From: an uncultured Dialister sp. | GTDB taxonomy: Bacteria > Bacillota > Negativicutes > Veillonellales > Dialisteraceae | Length of the DNA: 23,934 bases | Direction of reading: 5' to 3' | Assembly (NCBI GenBank): GCA_900543165.1 | Contig: UQQQ01000035.1 | Location: 1 to 23,934 of the forward strand | Part shown: positions 15,523-21,696 of the stretch, in pieces | Position numbering within the stretch: position 1 is the stretch's first letter | How the letters are laid out: each line of letters begins with the position of its first letter | The notes under the pieces: model-generated | The model's database searches: none | What the model was told of the DNA's origin: nothing | Seen by the model: only the letters and a program-made list of their open reading frames with translations | Made by a program: the position numbers and the translations under genes

Positions 15523-16710
15523 ATGTTTATCGGCATATTCATGTTCCTGATCCTGATTGCCATGGGCGGACTGATCGCCTTTTTGGGAGATCGGATCGGA
15601 TCGAAGGTCGGTAAGAAGCGGATGACGCTCTTCGGGCTCCGTCCGAAGTACACCTCCGTGATCGTGACGATCATTTCCGGTATTCTGATTTCCTTCTTCA
15701 CCATCGCCGTGCTGGCCGTCGTGAATGAAAATGTCCGTGTCGCCCTCTTCGGTCTCTCCAAACTGCAGAGCGAGATGCAGGATCTGAATCAGGAAATCAA
15801 AGTCAAGAATCGCGAGCTGGAGAAGGGCAAGCTGCAGCTTGAAGCGCGCAACAAAGAGTATGAAGACGTGAACCAGAAGGCCGAAGAGACTTCTCGGCGG
15901 TTGAATGAAGTCGAAAGGCAGCGCGTCTATATGGAGAGCGAGCTCTCTTCCGTGCAGCAGGCATATGATGAGGCAAAAGCCGGCGTCGAGCAGTCCGCAG
16001 AAGACATTGCGGAGCTGGAAAAGATTCGCGAAGAGCTGACAGGAAATATTGCGACACTGAATGAAGAAAAAGAGCAGCTCATCAAAAATATCTATGCGCT
16101 GCGTGAAGGACAGGTGGTCTTCCAGGCAGGCCAGGTGCTGACAAGCGTCGTGGTCGATGAAGAGATGGATGAGAATAAATCCAGAGAGGTGCTGAAGAGC
16201 GTCCTTGCCGACATCAACGGCATGCTGAAGGAAAGACTGAACATCACTGATGAGAGTGTGAACCTTGTTCGCATGAGCCAGAGGGACTTTGATGAGTCGG
16301 TGGCACAGGTCACAGGCGCCAAATACAAAAAGCTCGTCCGTGTCGTTGCCGCGCAGAACCTCATCTTAGGGGAACGTCTCGTGGTAGATTTCGACATCCA
16401 TGACAATCTTCTCGTCTTCAGACAGGGACAGGTCATCTATAAAGGCGGTCTGGATAAGTACAAAGACAGCAGAAACTATGAAATGCGGGTGCTGCGTTTC
16501 CTGCAGGATCTGAATCACTACGCGCAGGCGCAGGGGGTTCTCCCGGATCCGATCACCGGCAAGGTCGGCGTTCTGGACGGACAGGAGCTTGTCGAAGTCA
16601 TCCAGAAGGTCAAGGAATGCAGCGGACAGTGTGAACTCAAGGTGACAGCACACAGCGATGTCTACACGAAAGGCCCTCTGGCCATCGATGTGGAGGTGCT
16701 GCGTCCATGA
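15523..16710 (+). CDS. DUF3084 family membrane-anchored coiled-coil protein
   Basis: Function unknown. The 395-aa protein has two N-terminal membrane helices (about 2-24 and 45-68) joined by a short basic loop with MTLFGLRPKYTSV, then a Glu/Lys/Gln-rich coiled coil (about 78-190, e.g. SKLQSEMQDLNQEIKVKNRE) and a globular C-terminal part (about 195-395) containing LREGQVVFQAGQVL and FRQGQVIYKGG. This architecture matches DUF3084, which I recall mainly from diderm or atypical-envelope bacteria such as cyanobacteria and Negativicutes. ATG 15523 follows AAAGGAGG (15508-15515). It overlaps the following nuclease-fold gene by 4 bp (ATGA), so the two are translationally coupled. Co-location with the LPS cluster suggests an envelope role, but that is inference. 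Confidence 0.85.
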   Translation: MFIGIFMFLILIAMGGLIAFLGDRIGSKVGKKRMTLFGLRPKYTSVIVTIISGILISFFTIAVLAVVNENVRVALFGLSKLQSEMQDLNQEIKVKNRELEKGKLQLEARNKEYEDVNQKAEETSRRLNEVERQRVYMESELSSVQQAYDEAKAGVEQSAEDIAELEKIREELTGNIATLNEEKEQLIKNIYALREGQVVFQAGQVLTSVVVDEEMDENKSREVLKSVLADINGMLKERLNITDESVNLVRMSQRDFDESVAQVTGAKYKKLVRVVAAQNLILGERLVVDFDIHDNLLVFRQGQVIYKGGLDKYKDSRNYEMRVLRFLQDLNHYAQAQGVLPDPITGKVGVLDGQELVEVIQKVKECSGQCELKVTAHSDVYTKGPLAIDVEVLRP

Positions 16711-17150
16711 AGGGTCTCCTCTGCGCCATTGATCCCGGGCGGGATAAGACAGGCGTCGCACTCGTCCATACGGATGGGACGCTCGAAAAGAAATGCATCG
16801 TCCGTACAGCGGACTATGAGCAGGAGCTGGCACGACTGCTCATGGGGAAAGATCTCCTTGCGGTAGCCATGGGAAATGGCACGCGCCATGAGGTCATGCA
16901 GAAGCGGACGGAAGCCCTTCTTGCGAAGCTCGGACGTGCGATCCCCGTCACGCTCGTCGATGAGAAATACACGACGGAAATGGGGGAGCAGTGGTACTGG
17001 AAAGACCATCCTGCCAAAGGTCTGGCGCGTCTGATCCCCAAGGGGATGCGAAGCGTCCCAGTGCCGGTGGATGACTACGTGGCATGGATCATCGGATGCA
17101 TCTACCTTGGCATCGTCAAAGCGGAAGATGTAGGACATAAAAAAGTGTGA
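16707..17150 (+). CDS. RuvC/YqgF-like RNase H-fold protein, putative nuclease
   Basis: 147 aa, about the size of YqgF/RuvX. It begins MKGLLCAIDPGRDKTGVAL, the first acidic strand of RuvC-type nucleases (D9), and carries LVDEKYTTEMG (D85/E86) like the VDER-TT motif of YqgF, and VPVDDYVAWIIG (D122/D123) like the C-terminal DD motif. All three acidic positions are kept, so it may be active on nucleic acid. It is unlikely to be the housekeeping YqgF itself, because it departs from that family's usual first motif and is coupled to the DUF3084 gene instead of to alaS-region genes. A strong terminator follows immediately. Confidence 0.78.
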   Translation: MKGLLCAIDPGRDKTGVALVHTDGTLEKKCIVRTADYEQELARLLMGKDLLAVAMGNGTRHEVMQKRTEALLAKLGRAIPVTLVDEKYTTEMGEQWYWKDHPAKGLARLIPKGMRSVPVPVDDYVAWIIGCIYLGIVKAEDVGHKKV

Positions 17151-17179
17151 AAGGAGCCCGCGCAGCGGGCTCCTTTTTT
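17151..17179 (+). terminator. Rho-independent terminator after the RuvC-like gene
   Basis: Begins at the base after the stop codon. Perfect 10-bp stem AGGAGCCCGC / GCGGGCTCCT (17152-17161 and 17165-17174), a 3-nt loop, and six T (17174-17179). It ends the transcription unit that includes DUF3084 and probably the upstream LPS genes. Confidence 0.93.
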
Positions 17180-17180
17180 G

Positions 17181-17400
17181 TGGCTGGTGGCTGGTGACTG
17201 GTGACTAGGGACTAGGGATAGCCCGTGAGGCGTGTCGCTCCCTCGATTACGAATGAAAATTCTGCTCGAATGAGGAACGAGAAATGAAAGTGGCGGCTTC
17301 TCCGTGGATACATATGGGGCGATGCCGGAAAGGAGCATTCAAGTGACTAGCCGCTTGAAGCGCCTAATCCCTAATCCCTAATCCCTAATCCCTAGTCACC
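17181..17400 (-). repeat. Composite intergenic repeat copy R6, inverted, bounded by inverted heptad arrays
   Basis: On the plus strand: heptads TGGCTGG, TGGCTGG, TGACTGG, TGACTAG, GGACTAG (17181-17215); then D' (about 17219-17250, TAGCCCGTGAGGCGTGTCGC), C' (17251-17288, GAATGAGGAACGAGAAATG), B1' (17290-17332, GTGGCGGCTTCTCC to GGGGCGATGCCGG) and A' (17341-17400), which contains four exact tandem CCTAATC units from 17363. GGTGACTAGGGA (17200-17211) is the perfect inverted repeat of TCCCTAGTCACC (17389-17400), giving a 201-bp unit with clean ends. The rest of the gap to the tRNA genes (17401-17485) shows nothing else. Confidence 0.85.
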
Positions 17401-17485
17401 CGCTATCAGTCACTGATTTCGCCGCTCCCATTCTTTTGAACTAGGGAACCCGCTACTCCTGCATCGTACCTCTAAAATTTTCTTC

Positions 17486-17514
17486 TTGACTTACGTTCTT
17501 TCATACTATATAAT
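17486..17514 (+). promoter_or_regulatory. Sigma-70/sigma-A promoter for the tRNA-Pro/tRNA-Arg operon
   Basis: TTGACT (17486-17491), a 17-bp spacer, and TATAAT (17509-17514). The -35 differs from consensus at one base and the -10 is perfect. Transcription would start near 17521, about 6 nt ahead of the first tRNA. Confidence 0.92.
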
Positions 17515-17526
17515 ATTTAATCGTAA

Positions 17527-17602
17527 CGGGGCATAGCGCAGTTGGTAGCGCACCTGCTTTGGGAGCAGGGGGTCGCCAGTTCGAGTCCGGCTGCCCCGAC
17601 CA
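17527..17602 (+). tRNA. tRNA-Pro (anticodon TGG)
   Basis: 76 nt with encoded CCA (17600-17602). Acceptor stem CGGGGCA / TGCCCCG, D stem GCGC/GCGC, anticodon stem CCTGC/GCAGG with loop TTTGGGA giving anticodon TGG (17560-17562), and T arm GCCAG-TTCGAGT-CCGGC. The fold is complete with no mismatch of note except in the T stem. Confidence 0.97.
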
Positions 17603-17605
17603 TAT

Positions 17606-17682
17606 GGCTCAGTAGCTCAGTTGGATAGAGCAACCGCCTTCTAAGCGGTGGGTCGTGAGTTCGAATCTCTCCTGGGTCACCA
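17606..17682 (+). tRNA. tRNA-Arg (anticodon TCT)
   Basis: 77 nt with encoded CCA (17680-17682), 3 nt after tRNA-Pro. Acceptor GGCTCAG pairs with CTGGGTC using two G-T pairs; D stem GCTC/GAGC; anticodon stem ACCGC/GCGGT with loop CTTCTAA, anticodon TCT (17640-17642), reading AGA/AGG codons. T arm includes GTTCGAATC. Confidence 0.95.
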
Positions 17683-17688
17683 AGACGA

Positions 17689-17718
17689 AGCACTCTTGCA
17701 ATAGCAAGAGTGCTTTTT
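17689..17718 (+). terminator. Rho-independent terminator of the tRNA operon
   Basis: Perfect 11-bp stem AGCACTCTTGC / GCAAGAGTGCT (17689-17699, 17704-17714), AATA loop, then five T. It closes the two-tRNA transcript. Confidence 0.95.
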
Positions 17719-17766
17719 CGATGCAATCCGTATTTTCTAAAAGATGAAAAAAGTTAAAATCCCCTC

Positions 17767-17795
17767 TTTTCATATCATGATTAATCATGTATAAT
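17767..17795 (+). promoter_or_regulatory. nhaA promoter with a 14-bp palindromic candidate operator
   Basis: TTTTCA (17767-17772), a 17-bp spacer, and TATAAT (17790-17795). The spacer holds the perfect palindrome CATGATTAATCATG (17776-17789), which abuts the -10. Further downstream CATGCACTCTAATGCATGCA (17804-17823) contains repeated ATGCA words. A dimeric regulator bound to the palindrome would block RNA polymerase; no regulator gene is adjacent. Confidence 0.6.
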
Positions 17796-17866
17796 GAGAA
17801 ACATGCACTCTAATGCATGCAAAAGTTATGAAATAAATTTATATCTATGAAGTGAGAGATGAAACG

Positions 17867-19051
17867 ATGATTGACTATGCGAAGTACCGAATGAACCAGC
17901 TGAATAGTGCCTGTGCAGAATTCATCAGGCAGGAGTCCTCAGGCAGTCTGCTCCTGATGCTCGCGACAATCATCGCGATGGTGCTGGCCAATTCGCCAAT
18001 GGCAGAGTCCTATGAGCATGCACTGCACCTCTTCGTGGATCTGCCGCTGCTGCCGGACATGTCACTCCTGCACTGGGTGAATGACGGCCTGATGGCGATC
18101 TTTTTCCTTGTCGTCGGGATGGAAATCAAAAGAGAGTTTCTTTTCGGCGAACTGAAGTCGCTCTCCGCGACACTGCTTCCTATTGCGGCAGCGGTCGGCG
18201 GTATGCTGATACCGGCGGCGCTCTACAGCGTTTTCAATATGGGCGGGCCCACCGCACAGGGCTGGGCGATCCCCATGTCGACCGACATCGCCTTTTCGCT
18301 GGGCGTGCTTGCTTTTGTAGCGAAGCGCGTGCCAAGAAGCGTGATCGTCTTCCTGACGGCACTTGCGATCGTGGATGATCTGGGCGGGATCGTCGTCATT
18401 GCCCTTTTCTACAGCACATCGATCCAGTGGACGGCGCTCGGCGCAGGCCTTGCGGTGCTCATGGTGATGGCACTCTTTTCCTGGAGAAATGTCCATCATC
18501 CGCTGCCCTACGTCTTAGGGGGCGTACTGACCTGGTATGCTTTCTATCAGGCGGGCATCCACCCGACTGTCGCAGGCGTTCTGACAGGCTTTTTGATCCC
18601 CGCAGGCACGGAAAACACCCAGCACTCTCATCCGCTCCACCTGTGGGAACACAAGCTCTCCCCGTGGTCGGCATTCCTCATCATGCCGATCTTTGCACTC
18701 GGTAATGCCGGTATTTCCATGACAAGCGAAAGCTTTGCCTCCCTCGCTTCCCCGATCGGCCTTGGCATCATCGCCGGCCTCTTTTTGGGAAAACCTCTCG
18801 GTATTTTCACGACCGTTTTCCTGATGGTGAAGCTGGGCATCGCCAAAAAACCGGAAGGTGCGAAGTGGATGCACTACTTAGGAGCGAGCATCCTGGCAGG
18901 TATCGGCTTCACGATGTCCATCTTCCTCGCCTCGCTCTCCTTCGCAGATCCTGCAGAGCTCACCTCTGCAAAGGCAGCGATCGTGACAGCGTCCATCCTC
19001 TCGGGACTTGTCGGTTCATTCGTATTCAAGATCAGTGAGAGTAAAGCGTAA
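17867..19051 (+). CDS. nhaA: Na+/H+ antiporter NhaA
   Basis: Electrogenic antiporter in the cytoplasmic membrane that exports Na+ (or Li+) in exchange for H+. 394 aa, close to the 388 aa of E. coli NhaA, with about 12 predicted helices. The ion-site aspartates are present: D140 in MSTDIAFSLG (E. coli D133) and D170-D171 in ALAIVDDLGG (D163-D164), at a constant offset of seven. The ATG at 17867 gives the family-like N-terminus; a GTG at 17852 is in frame but has no ribosome site ahead. It is an isolated transcription unit with its own promoter and terminator, unrelated to the LPS genes. Confidence 0.95.
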   Translation: MIDYAKYRMNQLNSACAEFIRQESSGSLLLMLATIIAMVLANSPMAESYEHALHLFVDLPLLPDMSLLHWVNDGLMAIFFLVVGMEIKREFLFGELKSLSATLLPIAAAVGGMLIPAALYSVFNMGGPTAQGWAIPMSTDIAFSLGVLAFVAKRVPRSVIVFLTALAIVDDLGGIVVIALFYSTSIQWTALGAGLAVLMVMALFSWRNVHHPLPYVLGGVLTWYAFYQAGIHPTVAGVLTGFLIPAGTENTQHSHPLHLWEHKLSPWSAFLIMPIFALGNAGISMTSESFASLASPIGLGIIAGLFLGKPLGIFTTVFLMVKLGIAKKPEGAKWMHYLGASILAGIGFTMSIFLASLSFADPAELTSAKAAIVTASILSGLVGSFVFKISESKA

Positions 19052-19092
19052 ATCAAAAAACGTCCTCCGAACGGGGGACGTTTTTTGATTTG
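19050..19092. terminator. Bidirectional terminator after nhaA
   Basis: ACGTCCTCC pairs with GGGGGACGT around a GAAC loop (one T-G pair), flanked by AAATCAAAAA on the left and TTTTTTGATTT on the right. The A-run and T-run let it work on both strands. It overlaps the nhaA stop by two bases. Confidence 0.92.
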
Positions 19093-19115
19093 AGGTTAAA
19101 GTAAGTCTGCTGGGC

Positions 19116-19205
19116 GTATCGCCCTTGGATCTGTTTGAAAGTCTCGCTTGAATGAGAAATGCGAAATGGTTGTGCGGTGCATAAGAATATAGAAGCGCCG
19201 CGAGT
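19116..19205 (-). repeat. Composite intergenic repeat copy R8, inverted (D'-C'-B2')
   Basis: Reading the minus strand: B2 hairpin arms GCGGCGC (complement of 19195-19201) and the 19174-19180 arm with one G-T pair, then GCATTTCTCATTC (C), then AGCGAGACTTTCA and a D-like GGGCG-ATA-CGCCC. The A array is not present. No gene is visible between nhaA and 19493. Confidence 0.78.
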
Positions 19206-19223
19206 TTTGGATCAGCAGTACTC

Positions 19224-19421
19224 TCGTATCGTCATTCCGACCGAAGCGGAGGAATCTTTTTCGTTGGCTGTATGACGCAGGATTGTTGGATGAGGAAAAC
19301 CGGGAAATACCGTGCGGCAGGGAAGTGCAAAATCCAGTGTATCATGCATGCGGTTATTCGAAATGATTTATCAGAGGAATACAACAAAGATCCCTCGACG
19401 TCGCTCGGGATGACGATACGA
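19224..19421. mobile_element. MITE-like element with about 41-bp inverted ends built from E blocks
   Basis: The left end (19224-19266) begins TCGTATCGTCATTCCGACCG and runs to GAATCTTTTTCGTTG. The right end (19381-19421), read on the minus strand, begins TCGTATCGTCATCCCGAGCG and runs to GGATCTTTGTTGT. The two match over about 41 bp with few differences. The 114-bp core holds no reading frame or RNA I recognise. No clear target-site duplication is seen. The E block also occurs singly inside the composite repeats at 143-200 and 2560-2622. Confidence 0.55.
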
Positions 19422-19464
19422 TAAAACGTCTGGTCAGAAGTTAGAAATCCGAAATCTAAAGTCT

Positions 19465-19505
19465 GATGTCTCCCAGTCTCCCAGTCTAATTCCTAATCCC
19501 TGGCT
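19465..19505 (-). repeat. Heptad A and F remnant at the 3' end of the LOG-family gene
   Basis: On the minus strand, CCAGGGATTAGGAATTAG is followed by GACTGGGAGACTGGGAGACATCAGAC, matching the A-to-F transition of copy R4. The stop codon TAG of the minus-strand gene (19493-19495) lies inside this block. Confidence 0.65.
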
Positions 19506-20050
19506 CCCAGCACCCCCATGACATCTTCCAATGTATGTGCGACGTGGAGATTTTTCCAGTCTTCTCTTTCGAGGAAGCCGGCTTCCGCCCAGGCGTCGAT
19601 CTGTCCGAGGAGACCATCGTAAATATGCTCAATGTTGCAGATGATGATGGGGGGCTGGGCGAGTGGATCGCCATAGATGTGCCGCTGGTTCGCCGTATCG
19701 GCGAGCTCTTCAAGCGTGCCGATGCCGCCGGGAAGGATGAGGAAGGCGTCTCCGAGGGAGATCATCTTCTGCTTGCGGATGGTCATGTCCGGCACTTCGA
19801 TGAGCTCCGTGAGACCGCGGTGCGCCTGCTCTTTCGCGATGAAGACTTCCGGGATGACGCCCGTCACTTTGCCGCCGGCAGCCATGGCCGCGTCAGCGCA
19901 GATGCCCATCAGCCCGACTGTGCCGCCTCCGTAAATCATGTGGAAATGATTCTTTCCCAAGGCCTCTCCCAGCTCGCCCGCAAAGGCAGCGTAGGCCGGA
20001 TCATTTCCGAAATGGGAGCCGCAGTAGACTACGATATGTTCATATGACAT
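19493..20050 (-). CDS. LOG family protein (TIGR00730-type), putative nucleotide 5'-monophosphate phosphoribohydrolase
   Basis: 185 aa with a Rossmann-like fold of the LOG family, whose studied members cleave nucleoside or cytokinin 5'-monophosphates into base and ribose 5-phosphate; often misnamed lysine decarboxylase. Seen: VVYCGSHFG near the N-terminus, MIYGGGTVGLMG (38-49), DMTIRKQKM and the signature LPGGIGTLEE (106-115) with catalytic-site glutamates. The ATG at 20050 (minus) follows AAAAGGAGG with 7-nt spacing, so an upstream in-frame start is not used. The C-terminus LGARD ends within repeat sequence. Native substrate unknown. It is divergent from the str operon. Confidence 0.9.
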   Translation of the reverse strand: MSYEHIVVYCGSHFGNDPAYAAFAGELGEALGKNHFHMIYGGGTVGLMGICADAAMAAGGKVTGVIPEVFIAKEQAHRGLTELIEVPDMTIRKQKMISLGDAFLILPGGIGTLEELADTANQRHIYGDPLAQPPIIICNIEHIYDGLLGQIDAWAEAGFLEREDWKNLHVAHTLEDVMGVLGARD

Positions 20051-20070
20051 AGATGTTCCTCCTTTTCTGT

Positions 20071-20099
20071 ATTGTAGCATAGAAGAGGACGGTTGGCAT
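20071..20099 (-). promoter_or_regulatory. Possible promoter for the LOG-family gene
   Basis: On the minus strand, ATGCCA (20099-20094), 17 bp, TACAAT (20076-20071). Four of six and five of six consensus bases match. Its upstream side touches repeat copy R9. Confidence 0.35.
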
Positions 20100-20103
20100 T
20101 GGA

Positions 20104-20217
20104 ATGAGGAACTCGGAGCATCGAGTGACTGGTGACTTACATCCCATTTTCGGGCATCGCTTCCTGTGTATTGCTTGCGAAGCCGAAACCATTATTCTGC
20201 ATTCCTGATTCCAATGA
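20104..20217 (+). repeat. Composite intergenic repeat copy R9, degenerate (A-B1-C)
   Basis: GTGACTGGTGACTT (20124-20137) is a two-unit A remnant; CATTTTCGGGCATCGC to TTGCGAAGCCGAAACC (20145-20190) is a decayed B1 whose hairpin has lost most GC pairs; ATTCTGC, ATTCCTG, ATTCCAA (20194-20214) are C heptads. D is absent. The remaining 20218-20343 is AT-rich with no gene seen, probably serving as upstream promoter DNA. Confidence 0.7.
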
Positions 20218-20343
20218 TACGTAAAGCCATCATTTCTCTGCATGAAAAATCACAAAAGGGTATAAAAATAATGCATCATGATACACACGGGAACGTGGTA
20301 AAAAAGTTGCCCATAAACACTAAGAAAAATAGGATAAAAATTA

Positions 20344-20372
20344 TTGACATCGGAGGCAGTCAATGATATAAT
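20344..20372 (+). promoter_or_regulatory. Strong consensus promoter of the str (ybxF-rpsL-rpsG-fusA-tuf) operon
   Basis: TTGACA (20344-20349), a 17-bp spacer and TATAAT (20367-20372), both perfect, plus an extended -10 TGA directly before TATAAT (20364-20366) and A/T-rich GATAAAAATTA just upstream of the -35, resembling an UP element. Start of transcription is expected near 20379, about 40 nt before ybxF. Confidence 0.95.
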
Positions 20373-20418
20373 TCCAATGTTGCGTGGATTTAGTGTGCTG
20401 AAAAGCAGGTGAGAACGT

Positions 20419-20670
20419 ATGACACTGGAAGAACTAAAGAATTCAGACTTCGTGGTAGGAATGAAGGAAACGGAAAGAGCGATCGAGAAGAAGGAAGCCT
20501 CTGCCGTATTTATTGCTTCAGACTGTGACGAACGGATTTCTGCTCCGCTCCTTTCTGCGTGTCAGGCGTCTGACATTCCTGCCATTCAGGAATTCACCAA
20601 GAAGGAAATCGGCCGCGCGTGTGGCATCAAAGTGAAAGCCGCTGCTGCCGCTGTCCTGAAGAAATGCTGA
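20419..20670 (+). CDS. ybxF: L7Ae-family ribosomal protein-like RNA-binding protein YbxF
   Basis: 83 aa, the size of the Bacillus YbxF/YlxQ proteins, which bind kink-turn RNA. The pattern VVGMKETERAIEKKEASAVF, IASDCDERISAPLLSACQ, IPAIQEFTKKEIGRACGIK follows the L7Ae fold (alternating helices and strands, with the lysine-rich helix and the CGIK loop). AGGTGAG at 20407-20413 precedes ATG 20419. It is the first gene of the str operon, as in Bacillus where it lies between rpoC and rpsL; here rpoC is not upstream. No terminator separates it from rpsL, but 99 bp with a small AAGGC-TCT-GCCTT hairpin lie between. Confidence 0.9.
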   Translation: MTLEELKNSDFVVGMKETERAIEKKEASAVFIASDCDERISAPLLSACQASDIPAIQEFTKKEIGRACGIKVKAAAAAVLKKC

Positions 20671-20769
20671 TTTCATCCGCGTTTCCTCAAAATCCTCGGT
20701 AATATCCAGCAAGGCTCTGCCTTATTGGATCAATTATAAATTTACCCTTATAGAAAGGAGGTGCCCATT

Positions 20770-21144
20770 TTGCCGACAATCAATCAGCTGGTTCGTAAAG
20801 GCCGCCAGACTCTGGCAGTCAAAGCGAAGACCCCGGCTCTGAAACAGTCCCCACAGAAACGTGGTGTCTGCACAAGAGTTTACACCGCTACCCCGAAAAA
20901 GCCAAACTCCGCTCTTCGTAAAGTAGCTCGTGTACGCCTGACCAACGGAATCGAAGTTTCTGCTTACATTCCTGGTGAAGGCCACAACCTGCAGGAACAT
21001 AGCGTAGTCCTCATCAGAGGCGGCCGTGTTAAGGATCTTCCAGGTGTTCGTTACCACATCATCCGTGGCGCTCTCGATACCGTAGGTGTATCTGGACGTC
21101 AGCAGTCCCGTTCTAAGTACGGTGCTAAGAAAGACAAGAAATAA
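20770..21144 (+). CDS. rpsL: 30S ribosomal protein S12
   Basis: Decoding-centre protein of the small subunit. Using TTG at 20770 gives MPTINQLVRKGR and 124 aa, exactly the E. coli length; AAAGGAGG at 20754-20761 fits that start, while the GTG at 20761 would overlap the ribosome site. The decoding loop TPKKPNSALRK keeps lysines at E. coli positions 42 and 43, and VKDLPGVRYH keeps K87 and D88, so no streptomycin-resistance substitution is seen at these sites. rpsG follows after 60 bp. Confidence 0.98.
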   Translation: MPTINQLVRKGRQTLAVKAKTPALKQSPQKRGVCTRVYTATPKKPNSALRKVARVRLTNGIEVSAYIPGEGHNLQEHSVVLIRGGRVKDLPGVRYHIIRGALDTVGVSGRQQSRSKYGAKKDKK

Positions 21145-21204
21145 GATTTCCTGTCAACCAAGTTTTATGTGATTAACTAACATCTATATAAGGAGGAACT
21201 AACA

Positions 21205-21675
21205 ATGCCGAGAAAAGGTGCTGTTCCGAAACGTGACGTGCTGCCGGATCCCGTGTATGGAAACAAGACAGTCACTCGTTTCATCAATAAAGTAATGCTT
21301 GACGGCAAGAAGGGTGTCGCAGAATCCATTGTATATGGCGCATTTGACATCTGCCACAGCAAGCTCAACAAAGAACCGATCGAAATTTTCGAACAGGCTC
21401 TGAACAACGTAATGCCAGTCCTCGAAGTTCGTGCTCGTCGTGTCGGCGGCGCAAACTATCAGGTACCGGTAGAAGTAAGAGCAGACCGTCGTCTGACTCT
21501 GGGTATCCGCTGGATGGTCAACTATGCCCGTCTGCGCAGCGAACGTACCATGGAAGAACGTCTTGCAGGTGAACTGATGGACGCTTTCAACAACACTGGT
21601 GCTGCTGTAAAGAAGAAAGAAGATACCCATAAAATGGCTGAAGCAAACAAGGCTTTCGCTCATTACCGCTGGTAA
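21205..21675 (+). CDS. rpsG: 30S ribosomal protein S7
   Basis: Primary 16S rRNA-binding protein that nucleates the small-subunit head. 156 aa, standard bacterial length. Begins MPRKGAVPKRDVLPDPVYG and contains VMLDGKKGVAESIVYGAF, EVRARRVGGANYQVPVEV, and ends MAEANKAFAHYRW, all family hallmarks. ATG 21205 follows AAGGAGG at 21190-21196. It is 60 bp from rpsL and 21 bp from fusA. The codons shift to the A-ending and T-ending set of highly expressed genes compared with the LPS cluster. Confidence 0.98.
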   Translation: MPRKGAVPKRDVLPDPVYGNKTVTRFINKVMLDGKKGVAESIVYGAFDICHSKLNKEPIEIFEQALNNVMPVLEVRARRVGGANYQVPVEVRADRRLTLGIRWMVNYARLRSERTMEERLAGELMDAFNNTGAAVKKKEDTHKMAEANKAFAHYRW

Positions 21676-21696
21676 TTTTAATAAGGAGAAAAAATC

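Noticed and set aside
17181..17400. CRISPR array
   Set aside because: The repeated units are 7 bp, contiguous and without spacers of constant length; no cas genes are nearby.
17852..17866. GTG as the nhaA start, 15 nt upstream of the chosen ATG
   Set aside because: No ribosome-binding sequence precedes it, and the extra residues are not like the family N-terminus.
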